In this document: positions 43,750 to 52,233 of the stretch, one piece after another
Layout: each line of letters starts with the position of its first letter
Position numbering within the stretch: the stretch's first letter is position 1
Assembly: GCF_000721075.1 (NCBI RefSeq)
Contig: NZ_JOEQ01000005.1
Span: 310,001 to 374,000, forward strand
DNA from: Streptosporangium amethystogenes
GTDB taxonomy: Bacteria; Actinomycetota; Actinomycetes; Streptosporangiales; Streptosporangiaceae
Direction: 5' to 3'
DNA length: 64,000 nucleotides
Made by a program: the position numbers and the translations under genes
Notes under the pieces: generated by a model
Told to the model about the DNA's origin: nothing
Databases searched by the model: none
Seen by the model: only the letters and a program-made list of their open reading frames with translations

Positions 43750-44031
43750 TCAAGATCTGCGGCCAAGCCGGAGCGCCGCACGCCAGACGTCGTGGTAGCG
43801 GTACTGGCGGCGTCCGGCCGCATCGGTGCCGACGGCCTGGATGTGGCCGTTCGGGTCACGGCAGATCCACACCTCCCGCCAGGCCGGGGGAAGGACCGGC
43901 GCCTTGATTCTGCGCAGGGTGCGCAGGTCCTTCACGGGGCGGCCGTCGGCGTAGGCGTACGAGAACGACCGCCCTCGGCGGCGTCGCGTGATGCCGGGTC
44001 AGGCGGGCTCGCTGGGACGCGGTTCGGCCAT
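43750..44031 (-). pseudogene. DNA topoisomerase IB, N-terminal remnant
   Basis: From ATG at 44031 the frame reads ten codons, then an in-frame TGA (43999-44001), then PGITRRRRGRSFSYAYADGRP, RIKAPVLPPAWREVWICRDP and NGHIQAVGTDAAGRRQYRYH, the unmistakable N-terminus of bacterial topoisomerase IB. It ends at a stop after DVWRAALRLGRRS. Roughly 250 C-terminal residues, including the catalytic Tyr region, are absent. Truncation plus a nonsense codon mark it as a pseudogene. Confidence 0.85.
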
Positions 44032-44032
44032 G

Positions 44033-44896
44033 TCAGCCGGGGAGGGTCTCGCCGCCGATCGGCGCCAGCACCTCGCCCGTGTAGTACGAGGACAGGCGTC
44101 CGGAGGCGAAGAACACGTAGGACGGCGCGATCTCGTCGGGGTCGGCGGCGCGTTTCATCGGGACCTGCTTGCCGAACTCGTCGACCTTCTCCGGCGGGAG
44201 GGTGGCCGGGATCAGCGGCGTCCAGACCGGGCCCGGGGCGACCGCGTTGACCCGGATACCGCGCTCCACCAGGTTCTGCGCCATCGACTGGGTGAAGGCG
44301 TTGATCGCGCCCTTGGTGGCGGCGTAGTCGATCAGGGTCTTGTTGCCGCGCAGACCGTTGATCGAGGACGTGTTGATGATCGCCGAGCCGTCGCCCATGT
44401 GCCGCAGAGCGGCCTTGGTGACCCGGAAATAGCTGTGGATGTTGACGGCGAAGGTGTGCTCCCACTGCTCATCGTCGAGTTCGTCGAGTGAATCGACCGG
44501 CTCCTGGTAGGCGACGTTGTTGACCAGCAGGTCGAGCCCGCCCAGCTCGGCCACGGTGCGCTCGACCACCTCGGCGCACTGTTCGGCCCGGCTCAGGTCG
44601 CCGGGCAGTAGCACGCAGCGCCGCCCCTCCTGCTCGACCAGCTTGCGGGTGTGCCCGGCGTCCTCGCTCTCGCTCAGGTACGCGATCGCGACATCGGCCC
44701 CCTCCTTGGCGAAGGCCACGGCGACCGCCCGGCCGATACCCGAATCGCCGCCGGTGATCAGAGCCCGCTTGCCCTTGAGCAGGTCACGGCCCTGGTAGTC
44801 GCGCATCTCGTCCCGGGGCTCGGGGACCATGTCCCCGCTGCTGCCCGGATAGTCCTGATGCTGTGCCGGCGGTGTCTGGTCTGCTTCCTCAGGCAT
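44033..44896 (-). CDS. SDR-family oxidoreductase (YhdF/YghA-like)
   Basis: A 287-residue short-chain dehydrogenase of the group with a Pro/Gln-rich N-terminal extension (about 1-35). Cofactor motif TGGDSGIGRAVAVAFA (about 49-64), NNVAYQ (about 127-132), catalytic Ser in INTSSINGL and YAATK (about 191-195), then VAPGPVWTPLIPATLPPEKV. These NAD(P)-dependent dehydrogenases are often linked to general stress regulons. ATG at 44896 starts the typical MPEEADQTPPAQHQDYPG extension. It overlaps the topoisomerase remnant only at the very ends. Confidence 0.87.
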   Translation of the reverse strand: MPEEADQTPPAQHQDYPGSSGDMVPEPRDEMRDYQGRDLLKGKRALITGGDSGIGRAVAVAFAKEGADVAIAYLSESEDAGHTRKLVEQEGRRCVLLPGDLSRAEQCAEVVERTVAELGGLDLLVNNVAYQEPVDSLDELDDEQWEHTFAVNIHSYFRVTKAALRHMGDGSAIINTSSINGLRGNKTLIDYAATKGAINAFTQSMAQNLVERGIRVNAVAPGPVWTPLIPATLPPEKVDEFGKQVPMKRAADPDEIAPSYVFFASGRLSSYYTGEVLAPIGGETLPG

Positions 44897-45001
44897 TTCC
44901 GGTCCGTGCCCGTCCAACTGATCGCCTGACACCCGTTGAGGAAGCCGTAGATCTGCCTTGCCGGAAAGGGGACAGCAGGGTCGTATCAGAAGGGGGGAAC
45001 G

Positions 45002-45169
45002 ATGACCACCGCACGCGAGATCCTGCGCACCACGGGTTCCCACAAGGTGCGCCGGCTGCCCCTGATCGACGGCCACCCCCTGGTCGGCATGGTCGCCCGG
45101 GCCGACGTCGCCCGAGCGCTGCCCGACACCTCGGTCGGTGATCCGATGGAAACCCTGATCACCAGCTGA
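45002..45169 (+). pseudogene. CBS-domain protein, internally deleted
   Basis: A 55-codon open frame: MTTAREIL at the start fits the N-terminus of actinobacterial CBS-pair proteins, but it jumps straight to HKVRRLPLIDGHPLVGMVARADVARAL and SVGDPMETLI, which belong to the second CBS domain. About 70-80 residues between are missing, in frame. It could still be expressed as a half-domain, but most likely it is a decayed gene. Confidence 0.65.
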
Positions 45170-45286
45170 CTCTTCACCGTGCGGGACCTGGCCATGCGAT
45201 ACGGCCGGGTCTTTCGCGTTTCATGAGGTGGCGGTGGGTAGGGAGGCGGCGGAGGTTGATGCAGAGCCAGAGGAGAGGTGACGATC

Positions 45287-45481
45287 ATGCCGGCCCGACA
45301 GGAGCTTCCCGCCACCCTGAAGCGCTCTCCCGAGAAGACCCAGGAGGCCTGGATCAAGGCCCACGACTCGGCTGTCGAGCAGTACGGCAAGGGTGAGCGA
45401 GCCCATCGGATCGCCAACTCCGCTCTCAAGCATTCCTTTGAGAAGGCCAACCGACGGGCATCGGTCAAGGCCCGGTCCTAA
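45287..45481 (+). CDS. ChaB-family protein, short
   Basis: A 64-residue ChaB-like protein: MPARQELPATLKRSPEKTQEAWIKAHDSAVEQYGKGERAHRIANSALKHSFEK covers the whole conserved domain, while the C-terminal tail usual in actinobacterial homologues is cut to KANRRASVKARS. AGGAGAGG ends 8 bp before the ATG. ChaB relatives are small stress-associated proteins with unclear biochemistry. It precedes the hemerythrin gene by 9 bp, so they form an operon. Confidence 0.8.
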   Translation: MPARQELPATLKRSPEKTQEAWIKAHDSAVEQYGKGERAHRIANSALKHSFEKANRRASVKARS

Positions 45482-45490
45482 GGAGGAAAT

Positions 45491-46045
45491 GTGCCACAGA
45501 ATGTCATCGATCTGATCATGGCGGATCACCGAGACGTCGAGATGATCTTTGAGAAGTTGAAGAAACAGCCGGAGGACCGTCCCGCGCTGGTGGCCGAGCT
45601 GGCTGCGAAGTTCGTCGCGCACGCCCGCGCTGAGGAGGCCAAGGTCTACCCCGAACTCGCCAAGGCCGCCCCCAATGAGCAGGGCGAGGTGCGCCACGGG
45701 GTCGAGGAGCACCACGAGGCCGAGGAACTGCTGGTTACGCTGATGGAGACCGACCCGGACCGGCCGGAGTTCCTGACGGCGCTGGAGCAGATGGTCAAGG
45801 CCGTCAAGCACCATGTCGAGGAGGAGGAGAGCGACATCCTCCCCGCCATGGCCAAGGCGATCCCCGGTGACAGGTTGGTCAAGCTGGGCCGGGTCTTCAG
45901 CCAGGCCAAGGCCGAGGAACTGGCCAAGCCGCCCAAGCCGAAGGGCCGCACCAAGGAAGAACTGGTGGAGCAGGCCAAGGAGAAGGGCATCGAGGGCCAC
46001 AGTTCGATGACCAAGGACGAACTGGTCTCGGTCCTCGGGAAGTGA
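45491..46045 (+). CDS. hemerythrin-domain protein
   Basis: A 184-residue protein: hemerythrin HHE domain (about 1-130) with His13 (ADHRDVEMIFE), His in FVAHARAEEAKVYPEL, HHEAEEL and HHVEEEESDILP as di-iron ligand candidates, followed by a Lys/Pro linker and a Rho-N-like C-terminal segment (about 150-184, RTKEELVEQAKEKGIEGHSSMTKDELVSVL). Such proteins bind or sense oxygen, NO or peroxide. The GTG start is 9 bp after ChaB with AAGGAGG upstream. Confidence 0.85.
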   Translation: MPQNVIDLIMADHRDVEMIFEKLKKQPEDRPALVAELAAKFVAHARAEEAKVYPELAKAAPNEQGEVRHGVEEHHEAEELLVTLMETDPDRPEFLTALEQMVKAVKHHVEEEESDILPAMAKAIPGDRLVKLGRVFSQAKAEELAKPPKPKGRTKEELVEQAKEKGIEGHSSMTKDELVSVLGK

Positions 46046-46048
46046 CCG

Positions 46049-46160
46049 TCATCGGCGGCCGGTGGTGGTGATGCCCCGCAGGAAGTAGCGCTGACCGAGA
46101 GAGAAGATCACGATCAGTGGCAGGGGGCACCACACTGGCCGCCAGGACGATCTCCCATGG
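46049..46160 (-). pseudogene. carbohydrate ABC permease, C-terminal remnant
   Basis: The minus strand encodes LPLIVIFSLGQRYFLRGITT then TGRR and a stop, the typical end of MalG-type sugar permeases. Just before it, EIVLAASVVP continues the match only if one C is removed from a CCCCC run, so a frameshift is present. Nothing further upstream matches. A remnant of about 35 codons next to the tRNA genes. Confidence 0.65.
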
Positions 46161-46228
46161 GGGGGATCCCCATCCTGGTAGAGCCGGTCGACCAGGTCGC
46201 CGCGCCGAAGGCGCGGCCATTAAAAAAG

Positions 46229-46300
46229 TGGACGATACAGGGATTGAACCTGTGACCTCTTCCGTGTCAGGGAAGCGCTCTCCCGCTGAGCTAATCGTCC
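46229..46300 (-). tRNA. tRNA-Val (GAC)
   Basis: A 72-nt cloverleaf on the minus strand: acceptor stem GGACGAT/ATCGTCC with discriminator A, D-arm TAGCTCAGCGGGAGAGC, anticodon stem CTTCC/GGAAG with loop CTGACAC (anticodon GAC), and T-arm CAGGTTCAATCCCTG. The CCA end is not encoded. Confidence 0.95.
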
Positions 46301-46317
46301 GCATGGGGAAAGACCAG

Positions 46318-46388
46318 AGGTGGAGACGGGATTTGAACCCGTGTAGACGGCTTTGCAGGCCGTTGCCTCGCCTCTCGGCCACTCCACC
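46318..46388 (-). tRNA. tRNA-Cys (GCA)
   Basis: A 71-nt cloverleaf on the minus strand: acceptor GGTGGAG/CTCCACC with discriminator U as expected for Cys, anticodon loop CTGCAAA (anticodon GCA) on stem ACGGC/GCCGT, T-arm CGGGTTCAAATCCCG. It lies 17 bp from tRNA-Val. Confidence 0.95.
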
Positions 46389-46413
46389 GGAGTGAGAGCC
46401 CTAAGACCCTTCG

Positions 46414-46485
46414 AGCGGAAGACGGGATTCGAACCCGCGACCCTCACCTTGGCAAGGTGATGCTCTACCACTGAGCCACTTCCGC
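46414..46485 (-). tRNA. tRNA-Gly (GCC)
   Basis: A 72-nt cloverleaf on the minus strand: acceptor GCGGAAG/CTTCCGC with discriminator U, anticodon loop TTGCCAA (anticodon GCC) on stem CACCT/AGGTG, T-arm CGGGTTCGAATCCCG. It is the 5'-most of the three tRNA genes, which are probably one transcript (Gly-Cys-Val). Confidence 0.95.
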
Positions 46486-46594
46486 GTGTTTCCTCCGGGT
46501 TTCGCTCCCGGTGGCGACGAGAGAACTCTAGCGGGTTTTCCGCGCGGTTGCGTAACCGTGCGCTCAGCCGCCCGCCCGGTGGCCGTAGGGCGGC

Positions 46595-47257
46595 TCAGCC
46601 GGTCTGGTCGGTCTGGTGGCGCAGCTGGCGGACGACGGCGCGTTCCACCGCGGGCAGGGTGAGGAAGATCTCCAGGATGCGGGTGAGGCGGTGCACCTCG
46701 ATGCGGTGGAAGGCGGGGCCGTCGGCGCGGGCCAGCAGGAAGGTCAGGGCCAGCGGGGGCAGCGGGGCGGCGATCACGTGCAGGCCGGAGTCGAGGGTGA
46801 GGGAAGTCGGGCGGGCGGGGGTCTCGGCGGGGAAGGGGACCTGCTCGGGAGCCCGCCAGCTGGAGTGAACGGTCGCGCGAGGGACCTTCTCGGTCGCCGC
46901 CGCGGCCCAGTCGGCGCTGAACAGCACGGGCATGGAGTCGATCAGGGTGGCCAGCGCCCGATCGCCCGCCGTGGTGATGTACTTGAGGATCTCCAGCTCA
47001 GGGTAGGTGCCCGGTGCCTCGCGCGTGCTCCAGACACCCTCGATCGTCACCCCTGGCACGCTCTCCAACCCCTCGACCAGGGTCTGTCTGGGAGCTGAGT
47101 CGGGCCAGTAGACGGTGATGTCGTCCAGCGCCCGGCCCTCGCCGCGCTCCAGGACGACCACCTGGGTGATGTCCGCGCCCGCGACGCCGAGGACGCGGGT
47201 GACCTTCCCCAGGGAGCCCGGCTGGTCGGGCAGTGCGATCCGCAGTCGCAGCAGCAT
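46595..47257 (-). CDS. ACT-domain protein
   Basis: A 220-residue cytoplasmic protein with an N-terminal ACT domain (about 1-75, LRIALPDQPGSLGKVTRVLGVAGADITQVVVLE), the fold that binds amino acids to regulate enzymes. The remaining 140 residues (PGTYPELEILKYITTAGDRALATLIDSMPVLFSADWA) form a conserved actinobacterial extension without a known catalytic motif. GGGAGG precedes the ATG. It lies between the tRNA cluster and the divergently transcribed dus gene. Amino-acid sensing is inferred. Confidence 0.82.
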   Translation of the reverse strand: MLLRLRIALPDQPGSLGKVTRVLGVAGADITQVVVLERGEGRALDDITVYWPDSAPRQTLVEGLESVPGVTIEGVWSTREAPGTYPELEILKYITTAGDRALATLIDSMPVLFSADWAAAATEKVPRATVHSSWRAPEQVPFPAETPARPTSLTLDSGLHVIAAPLPPLALTFLLARADGPAFHRIEVHRLTRILEIFLTLPAVERAVVRQLRHQTDQTG

Positions 47258-47349
47258 CCGCGGCCTCCCATGTCACGTCGGGTTACGCCAGGTACACCAT
47301 ATCCAGCGGATGATTCGTCCCGCTCGTCGCGGTGCGGTAGAAAAGCCAG

Positions 47350-48471
47350 GTGGAGTCGTTGAAACTGGGATCGCTGGAGGTGTGGCCGCCGGTCGTCCTC
47401 GCCCCGATGGCCGGGATAACCAACACGGCGTTCCGCGCCCTCTGCCGGGAGCAGGGCGGCGGTCTGTTCGTCTGCGAAATGATCACGACGCGGGCGCTGG
47501 TGGAACGCAACCCCAAGACGTTCAAGATGATCCGGTTCGAGCCGGACGAGCGTCCTCGCAGCCTCCAGCTCTACGGGGTCGACCCGGTGACCGTCGGCCG
47601 GGCCGTCCGCATGATCGCCGAGGAGGACCTGGCCGACCACGTCGATCTCAACTTCGGCTGCCCGGTGCCCAAGGTGACCCGCAAGGGCGGCGGCTCCGCC
47701 CTGCCGTACAAGCGGAACCTGCTCCGGGGGATCCTGCGCGAGGCGGTGCGCAACGCCGGGACGCTGCCGGTGACCATGAAGATGCGCAAGGGCATCGACG
47801 ACGACCACCTGACCTATCTGGACGCCGGGCGGATCGCCGTGGAGGAGGGCGTCTCCGCGATCGCGCTGCACGGCCGCACCGCGATCCAGCACTACGGCGG
47901 AACCGCCGACTGGGAGGCGATCGCGCGGCTCAAGGAGAGCGTGCCGGAGATCCCGGTGCTCGGCAACGGCGACATCTGGAGCGCCGGCGACGCGCGCCGC
48001 ATGATGGACGAGACCGGGTGCGACGGCGTCGTCGTCGGCCGGGGATGCCTGGGGCGCCCGTGGCTCTTCGCCGACCTGGCGGCCGTGTGCGAGGGCGGCG
48101 ACGCGCGGCGCCGTCCCCGGCTGGGCGAGGTCGCCGCGACCATGGACCGGCACGCCACCCTGCTGGCCGAGTGCTTCGAGAGCGAGCCGCACGCCGTGGC
48201 CGACTTCCGCAAGCACGTCGGCTGGTATCTCAAGGGCTTCACCGTCGGTTCCGCCCTCCGTCGCCGCCTGGCCACCTCCGAGACCCTGGCGGGCCTGCGG
48301 GAGGGCCTCGCCGAACTCGACGCCGACCAGCCCTGGCCCGAGGGCGTGGACGTCCCCCGGGGTAAGACCAACCCGCGCGACCGCGTTCACCTGCCCGCGG
48401 GCTGGCTCGACGATCCGTACGACCTCGCCGTCCCCTGCGCCGACGCCGAGACCGACACCTCGGGCGGCTGA
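47350..48471 (+). CDS. dusB: tRNA-dihydrouridine synthase
   Basis: A 373-residue FMN-dependent Dus enzyme that reduces uridine in the tRNA D-loop. VVLAPMAGITNTAFRALCREQGGGLFVCEMI (about 15-45) and DLNFGCPVPKVTRKGGGSAL, which contains the catalytic Cys (near 105), are diagnostic, followed by KMRKGIDD and the FMN-phosphate loop GNGDIWS / GVVVGRGCLGRPWLF. GTG start; TTG at 47359 is an alternative. It is divergent from the ACT gene and close to tRNA genes, though the function does not require linkage. The symbol follows actinobacterial usage. Confidence 0.9.
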   Translation: MESLKLGSLEVWPPVVLAPMAGITNTAFRALCREQGGGLFVCEMITTRALVERNPKTFKMIRFEPDERPRSLQLYGVDPVTVGRAVRMIAEEDLADHVDLNFGCPVPKVTRKGGGSALPYKRNLLRGILREAVRNAGTLPVTMKMRKGIDDDHLTYLDAGRIAVEEGVSAIALHGRTAIQHYGGTADWEAIARLKESVPEIPVLGNGDIWSAGDARRMMDETGCDGVVVGRGCLGRPWLFADLAAVCEGGDARRRPRLGEVAATMDRHATLLAECFESEPHAVADFRKHVGWYLKGFTVGSALRRRLATSETLAGLREGLAELDADQPWPEGVDVPRGKTNPRDRVHLPAGWLDDPYDLAVPCADAETDTSGG

Positions 48472-48727
48472 CCGCGTCCTCCTGCCCGGCGGCCCCATTG
48501 CCGCCTCGCCGTGTGCCGTCCGTGTGCCGTCGCTGTGGCGGACGGTCGACCGCCATCGGTGGCCGCGCGTCCCGATCCTGCCCTCTGACACCCGCCTCCC
48601 CACGCCGCCGGAGCAGAGGTCTCCCGCGGAACGGGCGTGACGCGAATGTGACCCGTTCTGACAGATCAGAGTCAACCTTCTGGGTAATCTGCAGTCGAAT
48701 ATCGCGGCTCACACGTGGAGACGACGG

Positions 48728-50650
48728 TTGACGAGCACCACATCAGCGGATGAGTTGATCGCGGAGTTCGACGCGGAACGGCCCGCCCGGCGCCTTTCCG
48801 GCAGGGTGGCGCAGGCCGTCATGCTGGTCGCCCTCGGCCTGTCGCTGTACGTCCTCTACCGCGCGTTCCGGCCCGGCCCCGTTCTCCCGTACCGGATGCT
48901 CTTCCTCGCGGTCGTGCTGCCGCTCACCTTCGTCTGTTACAAGCCGGGGCGACGGGGCACCGACCGGCCGGGCGCCGATGACTGGGCGCTCGCCGCGCTG
49001 GCGCTCGTGGCCTGCCTCTACCCACTGGCGGTCTTCGACGACTTCATCCGGCGCGCCTTCGAGCCGACGACCCTCGACGTGGTGGCCGGGGCGGTCATCG
49101 TCCTGCTGGTGCTCGAGGCCTGCCGGCGCACCGTCGGGTGGATACTGCCCGCGGTCTGCGTCGGGTTCGCCGCCTACGCCTACTACGGCGGCTACCTGCC
49201 CTTCGACTGGGTCGTCGGGCACCGCGGCTACGACCTCGACCGGATCGTCGTCTCGTTCGTGATGGGTACCGACGGCGTGTACGGCGTGCCGCTCGACGTG
49301 GCGGCCACCTACATCATCCTGTTCACCGTCTACGGCGCCGTCCTCGACCACTCCGGGGCGGGCAAGTTCTTCGTGGACGTCTCACTGGCCGCGTTCCGCC
49401 GCTCGCGCTCGGCGCCGGGCCGCACGGTCACCCTCGCCGGGTTCCTGCTCGGTACGGTCAGCGGCTCCGGCGTCGCGACGACGGTGAGCGTGGGCAGCGT
49501 CGCCTGGCCGATTCTGCGCCGGGCCGGATACCCGCCCGAGCAGGGTGGGGGAGTGCTCGCGGCGGCGGGCATCGGAGCGATCCTGTCGCCCCCGACTCTC
49601 GGCGCCGCGGCGTTCATCATCGCCGAGTACATGCGGGTGAGCTACCTGACGGTGCTGCTCTACGCCACCATCCCCACCGTCCTGTACTACCTGGGTATCT
49701 TCCTGGCCATCGAGATGGACGCCCGCAGGTACGGGACACGGGCGGTCGGGGTGGACGCGCCGAACCTCTGGCCGCTGATCAGGCGGTTCGGCTACCACTT
49801 CAGCTCGCTGTTCGTGATCGTCGTCCTGATGGCGCTCGGCCAGTCGCCGTTCCGCGCCGTGGTGTACGCCACGCTGCTCGCCCTCGCGCTCTCCTTCCTC
49901 GACTCCGAGCACGCCCTGACCCCCCGCAGGGCGGCGAGGGCCCTGGCCGCGGGGACGACCGGGGTGCTGCCGGTCGCGGCGACCTGCGCCGCCGCCGGGC
50001 TGATAGTCGCCGTCGTCACGCTCACCGGGTTGGGACTCAAGGCGAGTTCCCTGATCGTCGGCGCCTCGGGCGGGATCCTCGCCGTCACCGCGCTGCTGTG
50101 CGCGGTCGCGGTGCTCGTGCTCGGTCTGGCGGTGCCGGTGACCGCGTCGTTCGTCATCGCGGCGGTCGTCATCGGACCCGCGCTGACGGATCTCGGTGTC
50201 AGCCAGGCCGAGGCCTACATGTTCATCTTCTACTACGCGGTGCTGTCGGAGGTCAGTCCGCCCACGGCGCTGTCGGCCTTCGCGGCCTCGGCCATCACCG
50301 GGGGCAACGCCTACCGGACCATGATGACCACCTGGAAGTACACCCTTCCCGCGTTCTTGGTGCCTTTCGCCTTCGTGCTGACCCCCGGCGGGGCCGGGCT
50401 GCTGGCCCAGGGCACGTTCGGGGAGATCCTGGCGGCCACGACGGTCTCGGCGGTGGCGGTCGCCGCGCTGGCCGCAGCCACCGGCGGGTGGCTGATCGGT
50501 CCGGCAGGGCCGGTCGAGCGGGTGCTGTGCGCGGTGGCGGCGATCCTGCTGCTGTTCCTGTCGCCGCTGCCCGCGCTCGCCGGAGCGGTGCTTCTGATCG
50601 TGGTCGTCTCCCTCCATCTGATGACACGCGAACGAGAGGCGGAGCATTGA
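48728..50650 (+). CDS. TRAP transporter fused permease (TAXI type)
   Basis: A 640-residue membrane protein fusing the small (DctQ-like, about 1-125) and large (DctM-like, about 130-600) TRAP subunits, with about 16-18 hydrophobic segments. GTVSGSGVATTVSVGSVAWPILRRAGYPPEQGGGVLAAAGIGAILSPPTLGAAAFIIAEY is the DctM substrate-channel core (about 240-300), and SEVSPPTALSAFAASAITGG a later one. TTG start with GGAG 8 bp upstream. It takes up an organic acid with Na+ or H+, using the TAXI binding protein encoded next with a TTGA overlap. Confidence 0.88.
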   Translation: MTSTTSADELIAEFDAERPARRLSGRVAQAVMLVALGLSLYVLYRAFRPGPVLPYRMLFLAVVLPLTFVCYKPGRRGTDRPGADDWALAALALVACLYPLAVFDDFIRRAFEPTTLDVVAGAVIVLLVLEACRRTVGWILPAVCVGFAAYAYYGGYLPFDWVVGHRGYDLDRIVVSFVMGTDGVYGVPLDVAATYIILFTVYGAVLDHSGAGKFFVDVSLAAFRRSRSAPGRTVTLAGFLLGTVSGSGVATTVSVGSVAWPILRRAGYPPEQGGGVLAAAGIGAILSPPTLGAAAFIIAEYMRVSYLTVLLYATIPTVLYYLGIFLAIEMDARRYGTRAVGVDAPNLWPLIRRFGYHFSSLFVIVVLMALGQSPFRAVVYATLLALALSFLDSEHALTPRRAARALAAGTTGVLPVAATCAAAGLIVAVVTLTGLGLKASSLIVGASGGILAVTALLCAVAVLVLGLAVPVTASFVIAAVVIGPALTDLGVSQAEAYMFIFYYAVLSEVSPPTALSAFAASAITGGNAYRTMMTTWKYTLPAFLVPFAFVLTPGGAGLLAQGTFGEILAATTVSAVAVAALAAATGGWLIGPAGPVERVLCAVAAILLLFLSPLPALAGAVLLIVVVSLHLMTREREAEH

Positions 50651-51600
50651 CAGTCAGACGTGGGGCCGCCCTGCTGGCGGCGATCCTGCTGTTCTTGGCC
50701 GGCTGTGGCGGAGACAGGTCGGCCGACCAGGCCACGGGCAAGAGGTTGTCGATCGCCACCGGCAACACCACGGGCGTCTACTACGTCCTCGGCGGGGGCC
50801 TGGCCGACCAGATCGGCAGGAACATCCCCGGCTATCAGGCCACGGCCGAGGCGACCGGCGCCTCTGTGGAGAACATCCAGCGGGTCGTCAGGGGTGACTC
50901 CGACATCGCCTTCACCCTGGCCGACTCCGCCGCCGACGCCGTCGCGGGCAAGGGCGCCTTCAGCACGCCCCAGCCGATCCGCGCCGTCGCCCGCCTCTAC
51001 GACAACCACACCCAGGTGGTCGCCACCGCCGGCTCCAGAGTGAGGTCCGTCGCCGACCTCAGGGGCAAGCGGGTCTCCACCGGCTCGCCCAACTCCGGCA
51101 CCGAGGTGATCGCGCTGCGCCTGCTGAAGGCGGCCGGTCTCGACCCGGAGGAGGACGTCACCCGTCAGTCGCTGGGACTGCCGGAGAGCGTGCAGGCCCT
51201 CAAGGACGGCGACCTCGACGCCCTGGTCTGGTCGGGTGGCCTGCCGACACCGGGCATCACCGATCTGCTGACCTCGCTCAGGGGCCAGGTCGCCTTCGTA
51301 CCGCTGGACGGGGTGCTGCCCGCGATGCGCGCCGAGCACGGCTCGGCCTACGCCCCGGGCACGATCGCCAAGGACGTCTACGACACCCCCTCGGACGTGT
51401 CGACCATCTCGGTGCCCAACCTGCTCGTGGTGCACGAGAGGATGGACCCCGCCCTGGTGGAGAGCCTGACGAGGCTGCTCTTCGAGCGCAGAGCGGAGCT
51501 GGAGAAGATCCACCCCGTGGCCAGGGAGATCAGCCGGGACAACGCGCGGAAGACCGAGCCGGTGCCCCTGCACGACGGCGCGAGGAAGTACTACGGCTGA
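50647..51600 (+). CDS. TAXI-family solute-binding lipoprotein
   Basis: A 317-residue TRAP-associated extracytoplasmic immunogenic (TAXI) protein. Lipoprotein signal with lipobox LAGC (about 18-21), then SIATGNTTGVYYVLGGGLADQI, the family N-terminal signature, and KRVSTGSPNSGTEVIALRLLKAAGLD. It delivers ligand to the fused TRAP permease. The TTG start overlaps the permease stop by 4 bp. Known ligands of relatives include glutamate and other dicarboxylates; this ligand is unknown. Confidence 0.88.
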   Translation: MTVRRGAALLAAILLFLAGCGGDRSADQATGKRLSIATGNTTGVYYVLGGGLADQIGRNIPGYQATAEATGASVENIQRVVRGDSDIAFTLADSAADAVAGKGAFSTPQPIRAVARLYDNHTQVVATAGSRVRSVADLRGKRVSTGSPNSGTEVIALRLLKAAGLDPEEDVTRQSLGLPESVQALKDGDLDALVWSGGLPTPGITDLLTSLRGQVAFVPLDGVLPAMRAEHGSAYAPGTIAKDVYDTPSDVSTISVPNLLVVHERMDPALVESLTRLLFERRAELEKIHPVAREISRDNARKTEPVPLHDGARKYYG

Positions 51601-51601
51601 T

Positions 51602-52120
51602 TCAGGCCTCGACGGAGCCGCCGCTGCGCCAGTAGACGTTGTTCTCCCTGGTGAGCATGCCCTCGTCGACCAGATAGCGGCGCAGCGCCGCGTAGTCGTC
51701 GTGGAAGGCGCGCAGCGCGACGTTGACCTCCTTCTCCGGGTAGCGGACCCCCGGCTCGAAGACCTGGACCACGTAGTCGAGCACGACCAACTGCTTGTCC
51801 CGCTTGCTGGGGATCGCCCGCAGTCGTCCCTCGACGAGGAAGGAGCGCAGCACCTTCTCCTCGGGAGAGACCGGGGCCGCGGGCTTGGCCGTGGTGTGCA
51901 GCAGCTCGCGGAACCGCTCGCGCCGCACCCGCCACTCGCCGCCCTCCCCCCGCACGGCGAGCCCGCCGCGTTCCAGGCGGTCCAGCGCGCGCCTGACCAC
52001 CTCCCTGTCGAGGCCGGACTCCTCCTCGGGCTTGCCGCCCAATGCCAGAGTCGCCAGCACCCGCAGCGTGTCCTCCTGGTAGAGCAGGCCGAGCACCTGC
52101 CTGATCGCTTCGTCGCTCAT
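51602..52120 (-). CDS. DUF2087-domain protein
   Basis: A 172-residue protein with an N-terminal winged-helix-like part (about 1-65, DEAIRQVLGLLYQEDTLRVLATLAL... VVRRALDRLERGGLAVR) and a C-terminal DUF2087 domain (about 85-170; EKVLRSFLVEGRLRAIPSKRDKQLVVLDYVVQVFEPGVRYPEKEVN). The domain is common on bacterial regulators. ATG at 52120. It is convergent with the TAXI gene (1-bp gap) and lies downstream of the helicase gene in the same direction. Confidence 0.83.
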   Translation of the reverse strand: MSDEAIRQVLGLLYQEDTLRVLATLALGGKPEEESGLDREVVRRALDRLERGGLAVRGEGGEWRVRRERFRELLHTTAKPAAPVSPEEKVLRSFLVEGRLRAIPSKRDKQLVVLDYVVQVFEPGVRYPEKEVNVALRAFHDDYAALRRYLVDEGMLTRENNVYWRSGGSVEA

Positions 52121-52233
52121 CCCGCCATTCTTGTCGGTCCCGTCTGATATTTCTGCGCCCTGGACGGCCGGGGAGTGAGCCCGGAGGAGTTTCTGCGGAT
52201 CGCGGCCCCGTCGCACTCTCCGTCCCAAGGTCG

